Assembly (NCBI GenBank): GCA_008360955.1
Contig: LUCM01001916.1
Coordinates: 51,616 to 115,615, forward strand
Direction: 5' to 3'
DNA from: Fasciolopsis buskii
Taxonomy: Eukaryota > Platyhelminthes > Trematoda > Plagiorchiida > Fasciolidae
Length of the DNA stretch: 64,000 bases
The notes beneath the pieces are model-generated. The model was not told the DNA's origin and did not search any database. It was given only the letters and a program-made list of their open reading frames with translations. The position numbers and the translations under genes are program-made. How positions within the stretch are numbered: the first letter of the stretch is position 1; every line of letters starts with the position of its first letter. Below, one piece after another: positions 23,813-35,429 of the stretch.

Positions 23813-25161
23813 ATGTATGTAGGAACTCAACGGCCTCCTAATCAGTCCCATTTCTCACCAGTTGAGAGCAAGTCTTGTTCAGCTTTTGGCACAGTTTGTC
23901 TTAAACTAACCATTGTTCCATTTTCCGATTATTTTCGCTGTCTGAATTTTCGGATGGGTGGCAGTTGCCCTATTTTGACCGAAATGCGGATACCCGTGTA
24001 CGCAAAAGTTCAAGCAAATATTAATTCAATACAACACAATAAATCGACAAGGTAGAAACGCTGTGGTGGATCACCACACGGAGGATCTTTTCCAGAGTGA
24101 CAGCCACTAGGTGTTGGGATTGTAAACCAAATAATTGTGAGTGGGTTTTGATCACCAGTTACGGATTATAGGGACGTAAAACGTAGTCTTATTCGAACGC
24201 TTAGTAAACATAATAGTTGCTCGGAATAGAGTTACCACATGCATTATGCTGTCTTTGGGAACTCTCGGTAAGATGTTTGAAACGGCAAATACAATAAAGG
24301 ACTGGTAGAAAAACCGTGGAGCTAAAAACAGTCTCAATTAGAAACGAAACCAAACATAGTGGATTATGTCAAACTGCTCGTAGCAATTAAAAATAGCAAA
24401 TCTTTTGCTGCCATCAAACTCAGTAGAAGAACAACGGAACACTAAATCCGAAACAGGAATAATTTAGTTGCCACTGGCTTTTTCTCTGGAGTATATTGCT
24501 TTTAGTAGTCTAATACACTTGAGCTGAAATCCCTGTGAATTTTTGACGAGTATAGATCTACTTAAAGGTCGACATACAAAAGTTTGACTGTGTTACACGT
24601 TTATGTTCGACCTCTGTTACTCGACAAGGAAGCTGGAAGAAAGTGTGCAATTCTCAGCAAACATTCCATTCAATGCTGGCTTCGGGTGTAACCAGAAATG
24701 GCTGATTAGAGGAAAAACTTGATCACCATGATAGACAAATCTGAATATGAAAATTATAAACCCTTCGAGATATGCGGATAAAAGCCACTCAGAAAGGAAA
24801 ACTTGAAGATGTCTCCTTGATTGCAATCACTAGGATCGGCCGAACCGCTTGTTTAGTGCACATCATATTTTCTTACCCTCTTTTCTAAACCTTTGCCTCA
24901 ACGAACAATCTCAAAGGTATCTTTTGAATGACTGGGAAATTCTCACTTGAAAAATTTTACTGACAAACATTTTTGAGGAATAACAAATTTCCAAATAAAC
25001 AATACCCTTAGCATTGAACCTAACGGCGCGATCTGTTCAACTGTCGTGTTGATTCCGTGACAAAGCAATCTACTATCAACAAATGTAAATTTTGTTAGGG
25101 TATAACAATCAAACTGTTATTACTTGAAGGCTATGGCATTTTTCATTCAACACATCTCGGA

Positions 25162-25351
25162 CTAATGAATTGAACTGGGCTTCAATCCTGCTCTTTTGTT
25201 ATAGGAATCCTGGCCAAGAATCTTAGGCCTAATCGGGAAGCTGATTGTGACAAATGAGAAAGACAACTGCAGGTGAAATACTTCAGGGGTCCGCGGGTAT
25301 GAAACAACAACAAAAAGCTGCAGATTTTGAGTTTCCTCAAGAACCGAAATT
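25162..25351 (-). CDS. Candidate terminal exon, beta-rich
   Basis: Acceptor AACTGTTCAG leads into about 63 codons with alternating hydrophobic strands (NLQLFVVVSYPRTP, FHLQLSFSFVTISF), ending in a basic tail before TAG. Could be part of an Ig or FN3-like fold; no cysteine or tryptophan landmark confirms it. Confidence 0.22.
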
Positions 25352-25705
25352 CTGAACAGTTTTATTTTAGTGGCCAAATTATATTGTTGACGAATGCATG
25401 ATATGCTGTGGCTGACAAAATCAATGATCTACCGTAAGAAGCCTACGTTTAACTTCGGTATTTCGACGGGGTCGTCCCAACAATCCTCTTTTTGCTAGTG
25501 TTAGGATGTAGATTATTATCTCCAGAAATATTAACAGATTCAAATGAAAGACACTTTTGCTGGCACGGAATTTTCGATGAAAATGTTAAAAAACTAACTG
25601 ATGAGAACCATTTGAAATTTCAATCTGGAAAGCTAATTATCGTCTAGCATAATGGGTAATGCTTGATCTTAGGATAAAACATGACTGTTCATTATTTGGT
25701 CACTA

Positions 25706-25969
25706 TCAAACAAATGAGATCTTGATCGTTTTCAGGCTGGACTTTCGACTATTCTTTCCTAACTTCACGGATGTGAATGTGCACGAAAGCCTTTTCCCGC
25801 TCTTAAGGGAACAAAGAAATGGGGCTAGATCTAGCAAAGATTTGGATTCCAAATTCACGTGTCTAGTGTAAAAATGCATATCTGAAACCCATGTTGCCCC
25901 CAAAGTGCAGCTGATGTTTGTTGAGCCGGAAATAAAGTAAACTAATAACGCGAAGCATAAACAGCTCAT
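25706..25969 (-). CDS. Candidate small secreted protein
   Basis: The ATG opens MSCLCFALLVYFISGSTN, which looks like a signal peptide with a likely cleavage near residue 16, followed by a 70-residue mature part with three cysteines (ISCTLG, FLCSL, LSCTF) and a basic C-terminus. An in-frame TAG sits 10 bases upstream of the ATG. Whether transcribed is unknown. Confidence 0.3.
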   Translation of the reverse strand: MSCLCFALLVYFISGSTNISCTLGATWVSDMHFYTRHVNLESKSLLDLAPFLCSLKSGKRLSCTFTSVKLGKNSRKSSLKTIKISFV

Positions 25970-27401
25970 CTTATCAAGCTATTTCATTTTGAGCTCATGA
26001 AAGACAGCACGATTATTTGTCACCAAAAACCGTACTCTGATAAATTTAAATAAAACATCTTCGCAACAGATATGGTCTAGAAACAACAGTTTACCATTCT
26101 TCACCGGTGGCGAGTAAAAATATCCGAATTCTTTGTTTATGATTAGCTCACTACGGCACATTTATAATAGTCATAAGGCTTTTTCAGCTTGACTTATTTT
26201 AGAACCGTGTGATGTAAAACAGTTCGTCTTTAATTCAATGTCAGAGTGTGTGTCCATGTGCAAATGTCCTAGTCTAGGGTCGGGTTTTTGGTGAAAGCGT
26301 ACACGGACTTCAACTAGCACCTCACCACGAGCACGAAATTAGAACGGGATCTTTGAAGTGATGTACGACGATACTTGTACAGCTACGAATTTCATGTACT
26401 AGGGTGGAGTAGTAATTATTGATCAACTGGAACGATAACAATGGTAAACCGCACACTTGATCTCACGTAAAAAATGTCACTAAACTGACACTTTCACATT
26501 CTAGATTGTTCATCCACCATCTCAAAGACAGTCAAAGGTCTTTCTGATTTGGTACTAGACAGAAATGATTGAATGCATGCTAGCTTTTCGAGTGGATTAA
26601 ACGGGGGTGTAAATTGGAATGCTATGCTTTAACTAGTGATTGAGTATTTTCATTTTTTATTGTCTTTTTGCCCTGGTTTTTTGATGAAAGCGAAATAATT
26701 GCCTAAAGTTTATCCCTTAGTAAATCCCTTAATAACTACTCGAACATAAAAACTAGTCGTGAAATGACTCATCTAACCATCAGCCTGAGTTCTCATAGAA
26801 AACCGGCTGGCACTGAAAGGCTATTCCTAATCAAAACTAGCTATCTTGTTTTCTTTGGAAGGAGTGAATCATGAATGCCTCCGATGCCTGGTTGATGTCG
26901 TTCGAATCTAGTGGTGGAAAAATTAGCGCTTCGTCAAGTGGTGTTAGTGTTAAGCAGATTGGGGAAAGTAAAGACGCGGATAACCGGGTGCTTTCCACTT
27001 GGTTTCCATTTGCAAGCAAATTTTGTCGGGAAAATGATGTAATAAGTCGGGTAAAAAATAAATTCACAATACGGGCAAGATTTTAATGACGCGATATATA
27101 CTAAAATCATATGATGAAACATCTCATAGGTAGATGACACACTGTAAAGAATTTATATAGATTTCACAGTTACTCGGGAGTTGTGTAGGACCGACGGTAA
27201 ACTGACTCACTGCCCTTCGGGCTTCATCCTCCACGACCAAACCTTAGACCATACCCTCAGTGTGATACTCGGAGGCACGAAATCCCAACGTCCTTCGGAT
27301 CAGAATTCACCAGATACTATGTGTTCAGTTTAAGCTGCCGCACACTGTTGGCTGATAATGAGGTCGAAAGTAAGCGGACGTAACTCGGTAATTCTGATTC
27401 A

Positions 27402-27545
27402 TCCGACGGTAGTGCAGTGGTAACACATACGACCGCCTGGCAGTTAGAAGGTTCAATTTAAAGCTCTAGGTGATGAATGTGCACCACTGATGAGCTCCAG
27501 TAAGAGTGAAACTAGCGTATTTAGCCTCCAAGGGTCGATTTGCCG
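27402..27545 (+). repeat. tRNA-like SINE with hammerhead ribozyme-like segment, copy 2 (best preserved)
   Basis: An A-box-like GTAGTGCAGTGG and a worn B box (AAGGTTCAATTT) are followed by CTGATGA (27487-27493), a 4-bp stem II (27494-27497 with 27504-27507, one G-U pair), a six-base loop CAGTAA, and GAAA (27508-27511). A three-base-pair stem III candidate (CTA/TAG) follows. This layout, a pol III head followed by a type I hammerhead with a 4-bp stem II and 6-nt loop, is that of the schistosome SM-alpha SINE. The base paired to A15.1 is C not U, and stem I no longer pairs, so this copy is probably inactive. Confidence 0.6.
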
Positions 27546-27747
27546 AAATCACGTAAGTTTTTCTTGTAAAATGTGCAGTCTGAATGAAAATCAGACAAGC
27601 ATTTATATAAGCTTCGTCGAATGGGATAACTTCAAAGGTTCAGTACTCTAACACAATGTGCGAAGAGAAATGAGCAATCTTATACCCCAGTAATTTTGTG
27701 CATGGCTACGTTACAGTGGACAGTCTTACCAAATCATATTCGTCTTG

Positions 27748-27870
27748 ATTGTGAATGATATAATGTTAATAACACAGCGTTATTAACATTGTATCATTCA
27801 CAATTAAAACCAATACATAGCGCACCGATTTTTCAATGCACTCTTTACTTCATTTAGTCCTGATATATCA
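27748..27870. mobile_element. Short foldback relative of the 6.66-kb element
   Basis: Two 26-base arms (27748-27773 and 27779-27804) are inverted repeats with one mismatch and a 5-base loop. Tips match those of the 6658-6872 element, and the downstream 60 bases (ACCAATACATAGCGCACCG onward) match its right flank. Confidence 0.7.
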
Positions 27871-28199
27871 GTCTTGCTTTATTTAATTACTAGTGCAAAT
27901 ATGCTAAACCCGAATGGTAAATAGTAGTCTCTGACAAATTTACTTCACGATTCAACTCCAATTTTTCTCTTCGTTTGGCTGATTTCGGTTATCACCAAGC
28001 AGTCAGTGAATTCCGTCCGGAGTTTGCTAGCCAGTTTTCGTAGTCTTGGTTTATTTCTCAGCTGCCACGAAAGAGTTTAAATAAACTCATATTTATCCGC
28101 TGAAGTTACAACAAATGACAAAATTCACACAAAACTTGTCCCCAATCCATAAGCGATATACCTGTTGTCTGAAACTTGTTCTTATTATACTCTAACCAG

Positions 28200-28396
28200 G
28201 AGGGAAATAAAACGGCAGGAGGGGTAAAGGTAGCCCGAGGCCAGACAATGACTAGTGAATGCCACTTGACGCCACTAAACGACAAGCTGCCCTGGAGAAC
28301 AAACGACGAATGTGTTGGCTTTGTCGATTCTTATAATCCATGCAAGGACCACTGGTCGGTCGATGATGGAAACCTACGAGCTTCACAGTTGTCCAG
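28200..28396 (+). CDS. Candidate internal exon, three cysteines
   Basis: One of the cleanest exon candidates: strong acceptor (CTTATTATACTCTAACCAG), strong donor (GTCCAG|GTGAGG), and only one of three frames open. The 65-residue reading includes TMTSECHLTPLNDKLPWR and FVDSYNPCKDHWSVDDG. It starts in phase 0 and ends in phase 2. A weakly similar stretch (NPCKDHMTTD) is readable at 34.67 kb on the same strand. No family recognised. Confidence 0.38.
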
Positions 28397-28399
28397 GTG

Positions 28400-30530
28400 A
28401 GGTAGAAAACTATGTGTAGTATTTTGTGAGCTGTTCATTCGCGAATTAGGGTATCAGCCAATTTTTGACTCTTACAGGGAATAATATTATCCCTTCAAAA
28501 TGATGTGGCTTCTCCCGCTGAGTCTAGTACCAAACGTGTGCGGAGTTGCAGTTACTAATTGTAGGACATTTCCAGAGATATAAAACTTAGCTGTAAATTT
28601 TTGCAATGCAATACTTCCAAGCGTGGTAAATTTCATTCCCACATGGAACATGAAGGACAGTCAACGGGTGAATCAATTCTGCAGTCCTGGAAATTTGCAG
28701 GTCGGTGCAATTTTTGAGATCAGCTGGAAATACAAACGTCTGACCAAATCATGAATAATTTTTAGTTCCCTTACGAAAACTTTACCATCTTTAAGAAAAA
28801 AGGCTGACAAAAATCAGTATCGTTCGATAGTCTTGTATTTCGGATAAACCTTATCTCTTGTTAGGAAATTGATAATTCTTATTATTCTTTGATCACTTTC
28901 CGTCCGTGTAGTCGGTGCAATGGGCAAGAAATAAAACAGCCAATCAATGCAAAGCTGGTGCTTATCAAAACTGATGGCGGGACGGGAATGCGTACGGTTT
29001 ACCAGAGTTAAATTTCAACAACTAGGGAAAATATCGTGAGCAGTGAATAGAAATTTTGCCATCATACTTAAGTACTTTTATACTCGTGATTCATGTGGCA
29101 CACGTTGGACAACATTCAAATACAATTGAGACTAATTTGATTTGAGGAATTTTTAACAGAACCCAATAATCTAACATTAGTCATTTGAGGTGTTCACAAT
29201 GTTGTTCAATTTATCTACAGACCTCAGTTTTCAAGAACAATTTATTAAAAAATTACCTGCCAACTTCAAGTCTTTTAGATTTGAACTGGCGAATAGCCGC
29301 ATTTAATATTCTCGGTTTGTCGGTGATGATGCAAGCATCCCTGCTGTGTGGTGAGTGATTTACCGCAATGAGGATCGAATGATGAAAAGAATCCTGACGT
29401 TTGAGATTGATGGTTTGACAGTTTCGATTTACTTACCACTTAGTTAAGTCGCACGTTTTGAAACCGAAAGAGACCAGTTCATGCTCTGTGGTCAGACAAC
29501 TCTTATTGTCAGTGTTAGCAGCTCGTTCTCAATAAACTCGAAGGCTATCTACCTCGGCTCATTCTAAATGGATGAGTTTTAGATTTCATCTTTACCCGAA
29601 CCTGAATCTGTTAAACGCCGGAGAAATTGATAACCGATATCAAGTGACAATAGTTAAGGCCCACAATGTCCTTGTCGATCCAAATTGGTCCAGTACACTG
29701 CAATGAACCAGACAAAAAGTGGATTTGGGGGTAATATAATTGGTTCACAGATTTAACTGTCTAAATTCAATATGCTAGCGTGGTTGTCTTGAGCAGTTAC
29801 CAGTTTGATTGCCTCATTCTTGGCATGTCTGGGTGACTTCAAAAGACAAAATCTAGTGACATGATATAGTAGAACGAAATTCCATTTGTTCAAGTGACAG
29901 TTGTCGCTATGGTTAGAGGATTCAAACTAAACTAAATAGCCCTAATTTCTCCGACACCAGAAATCTGCAGAACGCAATTACTGTGTAGTACTATATGAAT
30001 ACGTATGTTATACCGGCTTAAAAAGAAGCATGGTGTTAAGGTAAAAATATGCATGTAGACTTATGCAGAATATGAATGAAAGAAGGCGAAATTAGAAGTG
30101 GTAAGGTTAACGTTTCTTGCATTTGCTTTTTTCTCCTCACAGGTTTTGTAATTTTCCGTTCGTTTTGGCAAGCCAATTAATTTTGAAGGGAAAAGGGGAG
30201 GAAGCACGAATTTTATAGAAAAGTCCTGTTGTATTTGCCACACTGGATTCAGTTCTGAAACCGTGAGTCAGAATCTCGAATCAACGACAGTCCACATCTC
30301 AAGGGCTCCAACCAGAATGAAGAAAGAGGAACAAAGCGAGGCCAAAAGCGAAATTGGCCTCTTCATTCCTATACACCAATCCATAGTTTGTCTACCGCTT
30401 CATTCCCTCCAGCCTTCACCTGCACGCAACAAGAGCGTGAAGGGGCATACCTAGGCGAACAGGGTCCAAACCACCAAGAGCGATGAAGAACGGCTAAGTT
30501 AGTAGCAATGTGATTGTGTACACTCTGCAC
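28400..30530. other. No gene recognised; non-coding
   Basis: Frames are short and lack paired splice signals. Probably intron or intergenic. Confidence 0.35.
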
Positions 30531-30539
30531 TTATCGATA

Positions 30540-31720
30540 CACAGATGTTCTCACCAGACACTAGCACTGCTTCGGAGACATCGGCGGCAGAACACGGAAT
30601 GCCGGACATGCTCAACGAAGACGGGCCAGATCTCGCAACCGTAAAGAAGACAGTTGTTATGTGACAGTGAAAACCTTTTCTTTGTTAGAAAACCGTAGGT
30701 ATTGGCGCCGCCACAGGCGTTGCAGGTTCGCGAAGGCTGTTTTGGCTTTCGTAATTCATTATGTGACCTCCTTCTCCACAAATCCACCAGGTGTGATTGA
30801 GGTCGAGACACTTACAGTACTAACTAGCTCTAACCTATCACCGAAAAGGGTCATTGCAAGCACAGGCCTTCATTGGTACATAACATATTTAGATACTACA
30901 ATCGCCAAATAATCCAGCTTGTGCGTTATCGTTCAGCGAGGCGGTATCATCCCCTTCCTCTTAACCAAAATCTGTTTCCTGGGAGGAGTTCAAATCTACC
31001 GTCCAAATGACCAGGGAGAGTATTACGTAGAACATCCTCTATGACACAACTTATTAAAAATTGCGATATACGGCAGCCTTGTCGTACTCCACTGGAGAGG
31101 ACCAAGCGTGTTGAAACATGGCCATAAGCTCTCACCAGACTTAAGGTATGGCTTTGAAACAGTTTGAGAACGGACACACTTTTCAGGCACTCCGCTCCTC
31201 AGTAAACAGTGTTATAGTGCAGACATGCCAACGGAGTCAGGGGGTGCGTAGATATCTACTAATACCATAATAGGTGGTCTTTGGAGGCCACAACAATGCT
31301 CTTACAGCCGCCGGAGAATAAAGATTTGATCCCAACATCCAAAACCCACCGAAAAATTTGGTATGCCAATCAAGAGTTTGCCCTCCAGGAATGTTGTACA
31401 ACCTGCAAACAGTGACGGACGAAAGCAGCTTTGACGCTATAAGGATCAGAGCGATGCCCTATGATTAGCGCATTCTCTATTTGAACCACTCTTAAACAGG
31501 GGACAGCGTTTGATCTCCCACGCAAACATGAAAACAATAATCAAAACTCTCTTGCTGACTCGTATCCTCCGTCTTTAAAAAGAAATAGGGAAAGGCCATC
31601 GGGACCCAGCGTCTCATGACGTCCAGTATAACAAGTTCACAGTTCTCGATACGTCAAAACTGAGATTGGCAAAATGCGACACAAGCAAAAACAGGTATAT
31701 TCGCACTTTAAAAATAAACA
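30540..31720 (-). mobile_element. LINE reverse-transcriptase relic, minus strand
   Basis: In order on the minus strand: an MRRWVPMAF-like block, a PNFSVGFG block, then STRLVLSSGVRQGC and SQFLISCVIEDVLRNTL (the GVRQGCPLSPFLFN-type RT motif), and after a gap LLYGCEIWPVFVEHVR with CRRCLRS, the C-terminal block. Stops and frameshifts are frequent. It is the same broad fluke lineage as the relic at 9.8 kb and lies directly downstream of the LicD-like gene. Confidence 0.85.
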
Positions 31721-31777
31721 TGCTCGCGTCACTTTGAAGTCAATAGCACGCCTTTTTGCTTGCACTGTGATTTAAAT

Positions 31778-32857
31778 TCACCTGGTTGCAACACAGATTT
31801 CACGGAGAACACGGTTGTAGGGGAAGTTTTCTTGTAGTACCAGGCGCTCGGAAGTGACCCCGGTGAGTTCGCAACCATACAGGTTCTTCGACGTGTCATT
31901 AGGTAAATCTACAAATGCGTATTTACCTTTTAAAGGGGTACATGATGCATTTGGTGCAGATTGGACTCGTACATTTTCCAGCCAGTAAGAACTTGGCATG
32001 CAACTATTTACATCGTAGCCTTCTATCCCGAGGTATGTTCGGGCATCACACGGGGTCGGAAGCCACTGTGATCCGAAGGGTCTTAGATAAAGCGGGAAAA
32101 CTGTTTCGACTAGCCATACTCGGGTTTCTTCCAATTTGGGTGTCATTCTGGATATCGTAAAATATCCGTTAGCGTGATAACCGATTTCTATGTGGAACGG
32201 ATGTTCCGAACTAACTGAATCTGGTTCGAGGTTTTCACTGCTGTAATCCTTTGATTCAATCTCTAATGTGTACAGACGATCAAAGTAAAAGCCTTGTTTG
32301 AGCTGACAGCATGGGCCAAGGTTTGACAGTAGTTGCCTGACAAATTTCTGAGCGCTTACATCCACTGACAACTGAATTTTTGTCTCCCATGGAATGAAAT
32401 CGTGATGTCGAATTGAACCGAGCAAAGAAGTGCCGGTTAGAAAAAAACTATTCCCCAACCCGTGTTCAAACATGACCCCGGCAAAAACAACTAAAAGCCT
32501 TCGTAGCTTTTCTCGAATTGGCTGATCCATGAGAGGTTCGAACATGAAACTGGACAGGTTTTTATGTGGAGTTTTACGCAAAATCTGGATAGGAATTCTG
32601 CTGCGGCCAAATTCAGGTAGATTTATCGTGAACAATTCCGGCAACATTTTCATCTGCGTCTCATTCCAATAGGGTTGACTGATATATGTGTGAACTGGTA
32701 ATGTGCATATTTTGTGGCCCTGGTTATTAGGATAGGGCAGACTTGGAGTACTAAGCCAAGAAACACCGAATGAAATAAGCCACAGACAACAGAGGAACAG
32801 AATAGTACCGGATCGGATGGATATCTTTTTCCACTGCCAATGTATTCTCCCAACCAT
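31778..32857 (-). CDS. LicD/fukutin-related family membrane protein, atypical active site
   Basis: An unbroken 359-codon frame with an in-frame TAA three codons upstream of the ATG. Residues 1-17 are basic, 18-35 form one membrane segment, and the remainder should be luminal: a type II Golgi or ER topology with sequons at N65, N100, N303 and N320. Residues 141-157 (TGTSLLGSIRHHDFIPW) match the GTLLGxxRHxxxIPW core of LicD-family nucleotidyltransferase-like proteins (phosphocholine transferase LicD, fukutin, FKRP), and 254-269 (FPLYLRPFGSQWLPTP) matches the family's later FPL...F.....P block. The acidic residues that usually follow IPW as D-D-D-x-D read E-T-K-x-Q here, so catalysis may be lost or altered. 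The lack of introns is unusual beside its neighbours. The last codons overlap a CAG|GTGAAT donor, so a further exon is possible. Confidence 0.8.
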   Translation of the reverse strand: MVGRIHWQWKKISIRSGTILFLCCLWLISFGVSWLSTPSLPYPNNQGHKICTLPVHTYISQPYWNETQMKMLPELFTINLPEFGRSRIPIQILRKTPHKNLSSFMFEPLMDQPIREKLRRLLVVFAGVMFEHGLGNSFFLTGTSLLGSIRHHDFIPWETKIQLSVDVSAQKFVRQLLSNLGPCCQLKQGFYFDRLYTLEIESKDYSSENLEPDSVSSEHPFHIEIGYHANGYFTISRMTPKLEETRVWLVETVFPLYLRPFGSQWLPTPCDARTYLGIEGYDVNSCMPSSYWLENVRVQSAPNASCTPLKGKYAFVDLPNDTSKNLYGCELTGVTSERLVLQENFPYNRVLREICVATR

Positions 32858-32869
32858 GAGTTAATGTGC

Positions 32870-34310
32870 ATAAACAGACAAACGTTTGATGGGTAACTTT
32901 CATCGGATTTCAACAAGGAGTTAGACCGTGATTTTGTCGTCCAAATAAACGTCAGATCATGTTTAAATGCAGCCTGAGTATGAGGTCTTTGTTTCAAATG
33001 AAGGCACTGTTTTCGCGGTCATGATTGATATCGCTAATCCAGAGAGTGAGTGCATCAAGAAAGAGCTGAAAAGAAAAGAAACATGAGCAAATAAAAGACC
33101 ACTTAGACTGCTCCGTTAATCACCAAATCACACTATTCAGTCGGTTGTGTGATCCTTATTTCACCAATACGCAACAATTAAGTATTCGGTAATTATTATA
33201 GTTACTATGACAGAAAGTGACATTTAAAATCGAGGTACGCGTTTACTTCAATCAAGGTAATCGGCAGATTTATCAGATCTAACGAATTCACCAAACTTGC
33301 TTTCTGTTTCATTTGTTTCGTACCACCTACTCAGTCTAATCTTCGTCTTATTTGAAGAATTACTTGGCTGATCGATCGGTCACGTGACGTCGCATGATCA
33401 TTGTCGCGTTCTGCGCACTAGTGCATACCTCATAGGCCTAACAGTTAAAACACAGCTACATGTTACGTGAAATTTGACGGTGACGATATGAGTAGACCGT
33501 GGTGCCAAGTGTTAGATCAAAAAACTTTTCGTTCGTGACAAGTTATTAAAGGTTTGTGGCAAACGTGACTCCTACAATTTTTATTTCTATTTCATTAATA
33601 AATAATATAAACTGCCGACATTGCGACTGGCGGATACGACGGTCAAGCAAAGATTAGAACCAGTACTTTCATTTATGTTGACTTAGGTCATGGATAGGAA
33701 GTGACTTCAACTAGATGAAATGGTTAACTGTAAAGCATTGATGGGACTAATAAATAAGGCTCTTAAAATGGCCAAAACTGTGTAGGTGTGCGTTCGTCCA
33801 CATATTTTGTCTATTAATCTAACGATATATATACATATCTGTAGGCTGCCCTAATTTTAAAATGCCTCTCTGACTATACAACCATAAAGTACAACATATA
33901 TAGTGTTCTGCCAGACTTATCAAACATTGGGGTAAAATTCCGCCCATTAATTAGCGTCTTTAGATTAAAGCGCATCAACATTATTGCTTTTGTGAATGGC
34001 AATGCATTTGCGTTTCCATGCACTTTGAATTGCTTTGCTTTCTAGGCTTTTATCTGTGGTATGTGGTTTCGGTCACGAAGACATAAGTTATACGCGAGGG
34101 ATTCCTAAGAACCTACACATCCATTCATATTTTGCGGTAACTCCTAAGAACTAACCAACAATTCTGAGCACCTCAGGTGCGTGATTAAAGTTAAAGATGA
34201 CGCAAGAATCATTATGGATTCAAAAGAAGATTAAAAATCTTTCGTACATATGCAGCAGCCGAAGGATTTGCTTCACATTGTAGCCTATCCTTTGGGTAAG
34301 TTTAGTTCTA
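32870..34310. other. Upstream of the LicD-like gene; no gene recognised
   Basis: AT-rich, short frames on both strands. Its first few hundred bases would hold the promoter of the minus-strand LicD-like gene, but no defined element is recognisable. Confidence 0.35.
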
Positions 34311-34317
34311 TGTCTGC

Positions 34318-34361
34318 TCTCTTTCTCTCTCTCTCTCTCCCTCTTTCTCTCTCTCTCTCTA
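34318..34361. repeat. (CT)n microsatellite
   Basis: Pyrimidine-only run of CT with a few TTT and CCC interruptions. Confidence 0.9.
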
Positions 34362-34450
34362 GCCTTTTGTGCTATTTTGCACGTGTAAAGCAAAGCTAAG
34401 AAAAGTGCGGTGACAATCAGTTAATGATGAAGAGTACCAGTATGTGGAAG

Positions 34451-34645
34451 TTACGTTCTAATCTGGCTTTGGTTAGAACCTTCTTTGGGACCCGGGGAAT
34501 AAGGCGTACCGTCAAGCCAAAACGTTGATCGATTTGTGTTGGAACCGGTTTCAATGGTGCCCGTATTGTTCGGTCTGTATTCAGAGCTCGCGGACCACAA
34601 ACAAAAGTACAAACGAATCAAAATGCACCGACACGCGAAAATCAT
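34451..34645 (-). CDS. Candidate small secreted ORF, Asn/Thr/Gly-rich
   Basis: ATG directly after an in-frame TAA opens 64 codons: an uncertain signal-like start (MIFACRCILIRLYFCLW, broken by Arg11), then a hydrophilic part with EYRPNNTGTIETGSNTN and DGTPYSPGPKEGSNQ. Could be a first exon or a chance frame. Confidence 0.25.
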   Translation of the reverse strand: MIFACRCILIRLYFCLWSASSEYRPNNTGTIETGSNTNRSTFWLDGTPYSPGPKEGSNQSQIRT

Positions 34646-35429
34646 TTAAATCAGCAGGCGTCTACTTGGATAATGAATCCATGTAAGGATCACATGACAA
34701 CTGATCGGAAGATTCTCGTCGATTAGGCAGGGCCAACCTTCAGAAAGAGAACAAAATGTCCGAAAGTGTAGGACTTGGTCGTCCGTAGTGAGCTTCAACT
34801 ACGGATGGATAGACGAAATCCCCTGGAAAGCATGCGACCGGTTTTTTAACTAAATGATGTTAGTTCGGCACATTTCCTGCAATTTTGCTCACCAATATTT
34901 GCATTGCACCTGAAAACGGAGCTGGGAATTTAGACAGTTTGCTATTTTTTTGTCCAACCATCTAATACCATACGCTGACTCTGGTTTAGGTAGACCAGCT
35001 GATGACTTTAATACATTCGATACTTCTCATCGCCTATTGGATTCCTCAACCTTGCACAGTTTCCAGCGGCTAGCGGTGCTTCTCTTGATTTTCTTTATCT
35101 ATCTCAACATCTTGGTGGTCTGTAAGCGAGCTTCTGCTGAAATGTCTAATCCTCATACTATACTTCCGCATCATATCGTTTGTTGAAAGTGTAATTTTTT
35201 AACCTGAGATATACTTCTCTCTGTCATCGTGATCAGGCTTGCTTGCCTCGGGAGAGCGTGAACACGCTCAATGACCTTGTGAGTTCCACTCAGGTTCCAG
35301 TTTTTCGTTTTAAGATAGGTCTTTGTAATAGGCGCACCGTTATATTAACTTCGGTTGCGATATCCGTTGCCTCAGTGAGACATCATATTCTCAATCTAAT
35401 AGATTTTCTTACTCGTATCTAAGACTGTC

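Noticed and set aside
25593..25622. CTGATGAG ... GAAAT, hammerhead-like core
   Set aside because: Stem II would be three pairs with a G-U; no stem I or III partner and no tRNA-like head.
26837..27086. Open frames on both strands with protein-like composition
   Set aside because: Both strands are equally plausible and neither has a paired acceptor and donor, so no strand can be chosen.
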